A DNA stretch of 64,000 nucleotides from Litorivicinus sp965656605. GTDB taxonomy: Bacteria > Pseudomonadota > Gammaproteobacteria > Pseudomonadales > Litorivicinaceae. The notes below the pieces were generated by a model, which saw nothing but the letters and a program-made list of their open reading frames with translations, did no database searches and had not been told where the DNA came from. Position 1 is the stretch's first letter. Each line of letters opens with the position of its first letter. Location: the NCBI GenBank assembly GCA_965656605.1, contig CBFHLC010000001.1, positions 66,153 through 130,152 of the forward strand. Direction: 5' to 3'. The position numbers and the translations under genes were made by a program. Shown in pieces: positions 59,397 through 64,000 of the stretch.

Positions 59397-62300
59397 CCCC
59401 TACCAGCTGCCACTCAATGGCCGCCACCTGATCGAGGCCAGCGCCGGCACCGGCAAGACCTACAACGCCGTTATCCTGTGGATCCGCGCCAGCATCGAGC
59501 AAGATCTGATGCCCCATCAGGTGCTGATGGTGACGTTCACCCGAGCCGCCACGGCCGAGCTGCGCGAGCGCCTAAAGCTGCGCATCGATGAGTTGCTGGC
59601 CAACCAGACCCAAGGCAACGCCGATCCATTGCTGAGTCATTTTGAATCCATCGGCATTCAAGGCGAGCGTTTGCGTCACACGCTGATCCAGCGCCTACAA
59701 ACGCTGGACGATGCCGCCGTGACCACCCTGCATGGCTGGGCCGGACAGGCGATTCGAGAGTTCGATCGTCTGCTGAGCTTTGAGGTCTCAGATCACCTGC
59801 CACACCTACGCGCCCAGGCGCTGGAGCGGGCGTGGCAGCAAACCGAGCAGCAACTAGGCGAGCGCAAGCGCTGGTTAACCCAAGCCCTGCGTAATCCGCA
59901 GAAATGTTTGGCCAGCGGCGGGCTGGGCAGCCTGTTTAACTATAAAGCCCGACAGATCCAACCCGCCATCACGCTGGATCAGGCACTGCAGGCGTTCAAT
60001 GCCCAACTCGACGCCACCCAGAACCTGGACAGCAGCTTCAAAGGCGGGCCGACCAAGGCGAATCGCGAGGCACTCGCGCAGGCCTGCCAGATGCGCGACC
60101 CGATCGCCGCGGCCGAGGTCAAACCGGCCAAATTCGCCGCCGAATTTGTACAGCTGATCGAATCCGCCTGCCAAGTGCGCGGTGTGATCCAACGCATGCT
60201 GTTCCTCAACTGGGACGATCAGCTCAGCGCCTTAAAAACCAGCACGCGCCAAGTCGAGGCCGACGATCAGGTGCTGCAGCTAAAACAGGCCTTGAGCGAC
60301 CCCGACTTTGCCCAGGCCCTTTGCGATCGCTGGCCCGTGGCGCTGGTTGATGAGTTCCAAGATACCGATCCAGATCAGTTACAGATCCTGCAACGGGTGT
60401 ATGACGATCGCGGCTGCGTGCTGATGATTGGCGACCCCAAACAGGCGCTGTATAGCTTTCGCGGTGGCGATATTGCGGCCTATCAAAAAGCCCGCAGTTG
60501 GGTCGACCCAAACAACATTCACTCGATCGATCAGTGTTTCCGTATGTCTGCGGCGATGGTGGATGCGCTCAATTCGGCCTACCAGCAACAGCCGGATCCC
60601 TTCTCGGGTGCCACGCAGTACCAGGCCATCAGCGCCGGTCAAGATGCGGGGTCGTTGTCCCGTCAGGGATCAGTGTTGGCCCCGCTGCATTGGTTGGCTG
60701 GCGAGGACAAACCTGAGGTACTGGCCGCGCGGGCCTGCGCCGATTTATTGCAATCCAAGACCCTGAAACCTGACGGCAAGCCCCTGCAGCCCGGCGACAT
60801 CGCTCTGCTGGTGAACTCGTGGGCCGAAGGGGCAAAGCTGCGTCGCGAGCTGACTCAGTTTGGGTTAGGTGCTCGGTTGCGGGTTAAACACAGCCGCGAC
60901 AGCGAAGGCCACCAGGGCTTTATTCGATTCGTGCAAGCCTGCGCCGCCCCACGCGACAGCGCTCTAGGCCGAGCCTTGGTGCCCTATCGAATCAGCGGCA
61001 TTGCGCCGGATCGCTGGAAACCCGACCCCAAGCTAGCACTAGAGATGATGCAGCGCATACAGCGCAGCGCCGATCTGTGGGAGCAAAAAGGAGCGATTGC
61101 CGCGGCTCGTGCCTTTGTGTTTTCCGGCCCGGACTTTGATCAGCTGCAGGGCTCCGACGAGGGCCTGGCTTGCATCACCGAGTTTTTAGATCTGGCCGAG
61201 CAGGCCGAGGCGCGCAGTGCCATCGATACCCTGCGTTGGTGTCAGCGACCGGATCGCGGCGCGGCCAACGCGCCGATTCCATCGGATGATGCTGCGGTGG
61301 TGATCACCACCATTCACTCCTCCAAGGGGTTGGAGTATCCCGTGGTAATCCTGCCCAAAGCGCCCAATAAATCCGCCGGGGCCTGGCGTGTTCACTCAGA
61401 TGGTCGCAACACGCATATTGATCTGGCACCGGACGAGGCCGCACAAGCGTTATCTCTGCGTGATGCCCATGCCGAGGGCCAACGTTTGCTGTACGTGGCG
61501 GTGACCCGGGCCAAGCACTTGTTACTGATGCATCGCGATGAAAAATCCCTGGTGGGGATGGAATGGCCAGAGAACTGCGCATCCACGTTTACACCACAGG
61601 CTCGCCCGCAAGGCTTTAGCAGCCCGACTCAAGCCGAATTACCCCCCGGTTACGATGGCAGAGCCCTGAACGATAACTGGCGGATTCACAGCTTTTCCGG
61701 CTGGGTCGCTGGGATGGATTTGGCCCACGGCTCGCGCAGTGATCACGACCTGCCCGGGGCCGCCGGCGAGTATCCCAAAGGGGCGCAGGCTGGGGACGTA
61801 CTGCACCGACTGCTGGACTGGCGCATTCAAGGCACCCTGACACCTGAGCGCGCAGACCCCCTGCTGGCCGGGCTGGGCGTAGAGGATACCGTGGCCACAA
61901 TGGCGTGGATCGAGTCGATCGTAACGACCCCGGTGCTACCGGGCGGCCTGAGTATTCAAGAGGTACCGGCGCTGCCGGAAATGGACTTCCACTTCGCCCT
62001 CGGCCAAGTCGATGGCCAGGCCTTTGATGCGGCGGTTCAGCATCATTGGTCTCTGCCGAGCCGCACTAACCTGCCGGGGGATTACCTGCAGGGATTAATG
62101 AAAGGCAGCTTGGATTTAACCCTGCAGGCGGATGGGCGCTACTGGGTGCTGGATTACAAATCTAACTTTTTGGGCAGCCAGGCGGACTACACCCAAGACG
62201 CGATGCAGCAGCAGATTGCCCAGCACCGATATGACGTTCAGGCGGCCGTGTATTTAGTGGCACTGCACCGGCTGCTGAAACTACGACTGCCCGATTACGA

Positions 62301-62424
62301 TCCGGCCACGCATCTGGGTGGGGCGATCTACCACTTTGTGCGGGTCCCAACCGCTACTTGCGTCTGGTCGATTACGCCGCAGGCCATCGGTGAATTAGAG
62401 GAGCTTCTATGTCCCAGCACCTAG
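59383..62424 (+). CDS. recB: exonuclease V subunit RecB
   Basis: 3'-5' helicase and nuclease subunit. The 1013-residue protein has Walker A EASAGTGKT (18-26), LVDEFQDTDPDQLQIL, and the C-terminal nuclease core DLTLQADGRYWVLDYKSN near residues 910-925, where the aspartates and lysine cut DNA. It is about 170 residues shorter than E. coli RecB (1180). The start codon is TTG with GGAGG about seven bases upstream, an unusual start that the Shine-Dalgarno supports. It overlaps recC and recD. Confidence 0.95.
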   Translation: MARLDPYQLPLNGRHLIEASAGTGKTYNAVILWIRASIEQDLMPHQVLMVTFTRAATAELRERLKLRIDELLANQTQGNADPLLSHFESIGIQGERLRHTLIQRLQTLDDAAVTTLHGWAGQAIREFDRLLSFEVSDHLPHLRAQALERAWQQTEQQLGERKRWLTQALRNPQKCLASGGLGSLFNYKARQIQPAITLDQALQAFNAQLDATQNLDSSFKGGPTKANREALAQACQMRDPIAAAEVKPAKFAAEFVQLIESACQVRGVIQRMLFLNWDDQLSALKTSTRQVEADDQVLQLKQALSDPDFAQALCDRWPVALVDEFQDTDPDQLQILQRVYDDRGCVLMIGDPKQALYSFRGGDIAAYQKARSWVDPNNIHSIDQCFRMSAAMVDALNSAYQQQPDPFSGATQYQAISAGQDAGSLSRQGSVLAPLHWLAGEDKPEVLAARACADLLQSKTLKPDGKPLQPGDIALLVNSWAEGAKLRRELTQFGLGARLRVKHSRDSEGHQGFIRFVQACAAPRDSALGRALVPYRISGIAPDRWKPDPKLALEMMQRIQRSADLWEQKGAIAAARAFVFSGPDFDQLQGSDEGLACITEFLDLAEQAEARSAIDTLRWCQRPDRGAANAPIPSDDAAVVITTIHSSKGLEYPVVILPKAPNKSAGAWRVHSDGRNTHIDLAPDEAAQALSLRDAHAEGQRLLYVAVTRAKHLLLMHRDEKSLVGMEWPENCASTFTPQARPQGFSSPTQAELPPGYDGRALNDNWRIHSFSGWVAGMDLAHGSRSDHDLPGAAGEYPKGAQAGDVLHRLLDWRIQGTLTPERADPLLAGLGVEDTVATMAWIESIVTTPVLPGGLSIQEVPALPEMDFHFALGQVDGQAFDAAVQHHWSLPSRTNLPGDYLQGLMKGSLDLTLQADGRYWVLDYKSNFLGSQADYTQDAMQQQIAQHRYDVQAAVYLVALHRLLKLRLPDYDPATHLGGAIYHFVRVPTATCVWSITPQAIGELEELLCPST

Positions 62425-63833
62425 CCCAATTGGCTGACACTCTGACCCGTCATTTCAGCGCCGAGGTCGCCGAGCAAACACTGCCATTGGCGCAGGCTTG
62501 GTTATCAGGCAGCACCGCGATTGAGCGGCGCAGGCTAGGACAGATCGAGCAGGCCGTCGCTGCGGGATGCCTGATTGAGTCCCACGGCTTTGTCTATCTG
62601 GCACGGGGCTATGCCCAAGAGCTCAGTCTGGCCAAGGCCTTGGCGGCGCGCAGCAACCACCAGGATTTGACACCCCAGCAACACCAGCATTTAGATGCCA
62701 TGGCCAGCCAAACCGTGCATCCGCTAAATCCCGAGCAACGATCCGCCATCGATCTGGCCGTGACCGGGGATTTTGGATTGCTACTGGGCGGTCCGGGCAC
62801 CGGCAAAAGCACCGTGATTCGGCTGATGGCCCAAGCCTATCTGGATTTGGCCAACCCACTGGCACCAATCGGCCTGGCCGCTCCAACCGGCAAGGCGGCC
62901 GCGCGCCTCGCGGGCCTGGTGCCTGGCGTGGCGCCGATGACGCTGGCTAGGATGGAGCGCGAGTTACGTCAGGGATTGCATCTGGATCTGCTGATTGTCG
63001 ACGAGGCCTCGATGATCGATCTGGAAAACGCCCGCCGATTGTTGGATCTGCTACCCCCCAGCACGGTGCTGGTTTGGGTCGGCGACCCGCAGCAGCTGGA
63101 CAGCGTCGAGCCAGGCTCGATCTTGGCTGAACTGGCAGCTTGCGCTCGTCTGGCACCGCGTACCCGCACGCTAAAAACCACCTATCGTTTTAGCGCAGAT
63201 ACCGCGCTAGGGCGCTTGGCCCGCGCCATCCAAAACAACCAGCCCGACATGCAGGGCGCCGACTGCACACCCCAAACCTTGCTGGATCAAGCCATACAGC
63301 GATACGCCCAACTGCATGATCCCGATCCGGCTCAACACCTAATGAACCTATCCCAGTACCAGTTGCTATGTGCCACACGTGTCGGGCCCTGGGGCAGCGT
63401 GGCCATGAACCTGCGGATTCAAAGCGCACTGGTTAACCAAGGACTGATTAGCGCGCAACCTGGCGATGGCTGGATGGTTATGGTGACCCGCAATCAACCC
63501 GCGTTAGGCTTGGCCAACGGCGATGTGGGCGTGATCAGTGGCGAGAACTTGCTGACCGATCAAGGCGAAGTGCCGCTGCATCTGGTCCAGCAGTACGAGA
63601 GCGCCTGGGCCATCAGCGTGCACAAATCCCAAGGCAGCGAATATCAATCGGTCGGTTTGATGCTGGGTGATGATCCCGAGGCACGGGGTATCTCGAAAGC
63701 ACTGATGTATACCGGGGTGACCCGTGGAATGCGCGAAGTATCGCTAGGCACCACCGCCGAGGTGTTTGCTGCGGCATTAAAACGTGTGCCGCGACGCAGC
63801 AGCGGATTGGCCGAACAAATACAGCAGGCATAA
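62409..63833 (+). CDS. recD: exonuclease V subunit RecD
   Basis: 5'-3' SF1B helicase subunit. The 474-residue protein has Walker A LLGGPGTGKST near residue 126, LIVDEASMIDLENARRLL, LVWVGDPQQLDSVEPGSIL and the C-terminal ISVHKSQGSEYQSVGLML (about 402-419). It is shorter than E. coli RecD (608). GAGGAG precedes the ATG, which overlaps the end of recB by 16 bp, so the three genes are translated as one coupled operon. Confidence 0.94.
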   Translation: MSQHLAQLADTLTRHFSAEVAEQTLPLAQAWLSGSTAIERRRLGQIEQAVAAGCLIESHGFVYLARGYAQELSLAKALAARSNHQDLTPQQHQHLDAMASQTVHPLNPEQRSAIDLAVTGDFGLLLGGPGTGKSTVIRLMAQAYLDLANPLAPIGLAAPTGKAAARLAGLVPGVAPMTLARMERELRQGLHLDLLIVDEASMIDLENARRLLDLLPPSTVLVWVGDPQQLDSVEPGSILAELAACARLAPRTRTLKTTYRFSADTALGRLARAIQNNQPDMQGADCTPQTLLDQAIQRYAQLHDPDPAQHLMNLSQYQLLCATRVGPWGSVAMNLRIQSALVNQGLISAQPGDGWMVMVTRNQPALGLANGDVGVISGENLLTDQGEVPLHLVQQYESAWAISVHKSQGSEYQSVGLMLGDDPEARGISKALMYTGVTRGMREVSLGTTAEVFAAALKRVPRRSSGLAEQIQQA

Positions 63834-63856
63834 AAAAGGGGAGCCGAAGCTCCCCC
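63832..63856. terminator. terminator between recD and TRAP gene
   Basis: GGGGAGC (63838-63844), loop CGAA, GCTCCCC (63849-63855). On the minus strand it is followed by six T's (63837-63832), so it mainly ends the leftward TRAP gene. On the plus strand the tail is weak (CTCTTTA). It is probably bidirectional. Confidence 0.75.
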
Positions 63857-63875
63857 TCTTTATGATGCGATCTGC

Positions 63876-64000
63876 TTAGCGAGAAATGCTCTGCATGAAC
63901 GCGTCCTGACGGCCTTCGGCTACGCCGGCCCACAGGTTCTGGTCTTTCTGGAACGCAACCATGTCGTCGTAGATGCGCTTGAAGTCAGGGTTAGACTCAC
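63876..64000 (-). CDS. TRAP solute-binding protein, C-terminal fragment (edge of window)
   Basis: The last 41 codons of a leftward gene enter from the right edge and stop at 63876. The sequence ESNPDFKRIYDDMVAF and QNLWAGVAEGRQDAFM matches the C-terminus of TtT/DctP-type TRAP solute-binding proteins as I recall them (NPEFKKIYDSM, NLWFRVAE). A terminator follows at 63855-63832. The start and most of the gene are outside the window. Confidence 0.65.
   Translation of the reverse strand, partial: ESNPDFKRIYDDMVAFQKDQNLWAGVAEGRQDAFMQSISR

Noticed and set aside
1..64000. CRISPR arrays, rRNA and tRNA genes
   Set aside because: No regularly spaced direct repeats, and no rRNA or cloverleaf tRNA sequence, were noticed on reading; a covariance-model scan would settle the tRNA point.

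Overview
This window comes from a gammaproteobacterial chromosome, most likely a Pseudomonadales/Oceanospirillales relative and possibly marine. The reasons are gene order, judged from memory of Pseudomonas genomes. glnE-ilvE-waaF-waaC runs in the Pseudomonas LPS-core order. The order waaA / FAD oxidoreductase / aldo-keto reductase / hldE, and the order HAD phosphatase-rppH-ptsP-TauE-lgt-thyA-folA, also resemble that group. TRAP transporters and a full RecBCD fit as well. No rRNA, tRNA or CRISPR array was seen. Most of the window is GC-rich and tightly packed, with many 4-bp ATGA/GTGA/TTGA overlaps.

Layout. 1-640: an AT-rich edge with a partial reading frame and an IS3-type OrfA remnant. 638-7602: a leftward, visibly AT-rich surface-polysaccharide cluster (GT4, Wzy-like polymerase, GT2, pyruvyl transferase, alkaline-phosphatase-fold enzyme, Wzx flippase), probably acquired horizontally. 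7778-10339: an AbiE toxin-antitoxin pair with a palindromic operator candidate, divergent from a tyrosine recombinase. 10373-11073: an EPS-type MarR regulator and a small membrane protein. 11245-25167: LPS inner-core and lipid A genes (waaA, gmhA, hldE, lpxL, waaL, waaC, waaF, several glycosyltransferases, a polysaccharide deacetylase). 25171-37361: housekeeping and accessory genes (ilvE, glnE, a Fic-like gene with a large symmetrical upstream palindrome, rfbB, a solitary GspE/PilB-type ATPase, a YefM-like/DUF2442 pair, CYTH, argA, ilvD with a terminator). 37392-38879: a second, divergent AbiE module beside a long inverted repeat.

38925-46020: a malonate-use cluster (matB, matA, a maleate-isomerase-like enzyme, a three-part TRAP transporter and a divergent GntR regulator). 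Malonate would be imported by the TRAP system, activated by MatB and decarboxylated to acetyl-CoA by MatA, with the regulator acting on the shared promoter region. 46029-56264: folA, an orphan response regulator, thyA, lgt, TauE, an NRDE protein, ptsP, rppH, a HAD phosphatase, argD, two small membrane/secreted proteins and a MarC protein. 56460-63833: recC-recB-recD as one operon with overlapping genes. The right edge holds the C-terminus of a second TRAP solute-binding protein.

The parts most worth a second look are the Fic-like gene with its 48-bp operator candidate and altered active-site motif, the two AbiE modules with their upstream inverted repeats, the toxin-less YefM/DUF2442 pair, the maleate-isomerase-like gene in the malonate operon, and a leftward intrinsic terminator at 56299-56322 that follows no evident gene. 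All assignments are by reading protein motifs; no database search was run.
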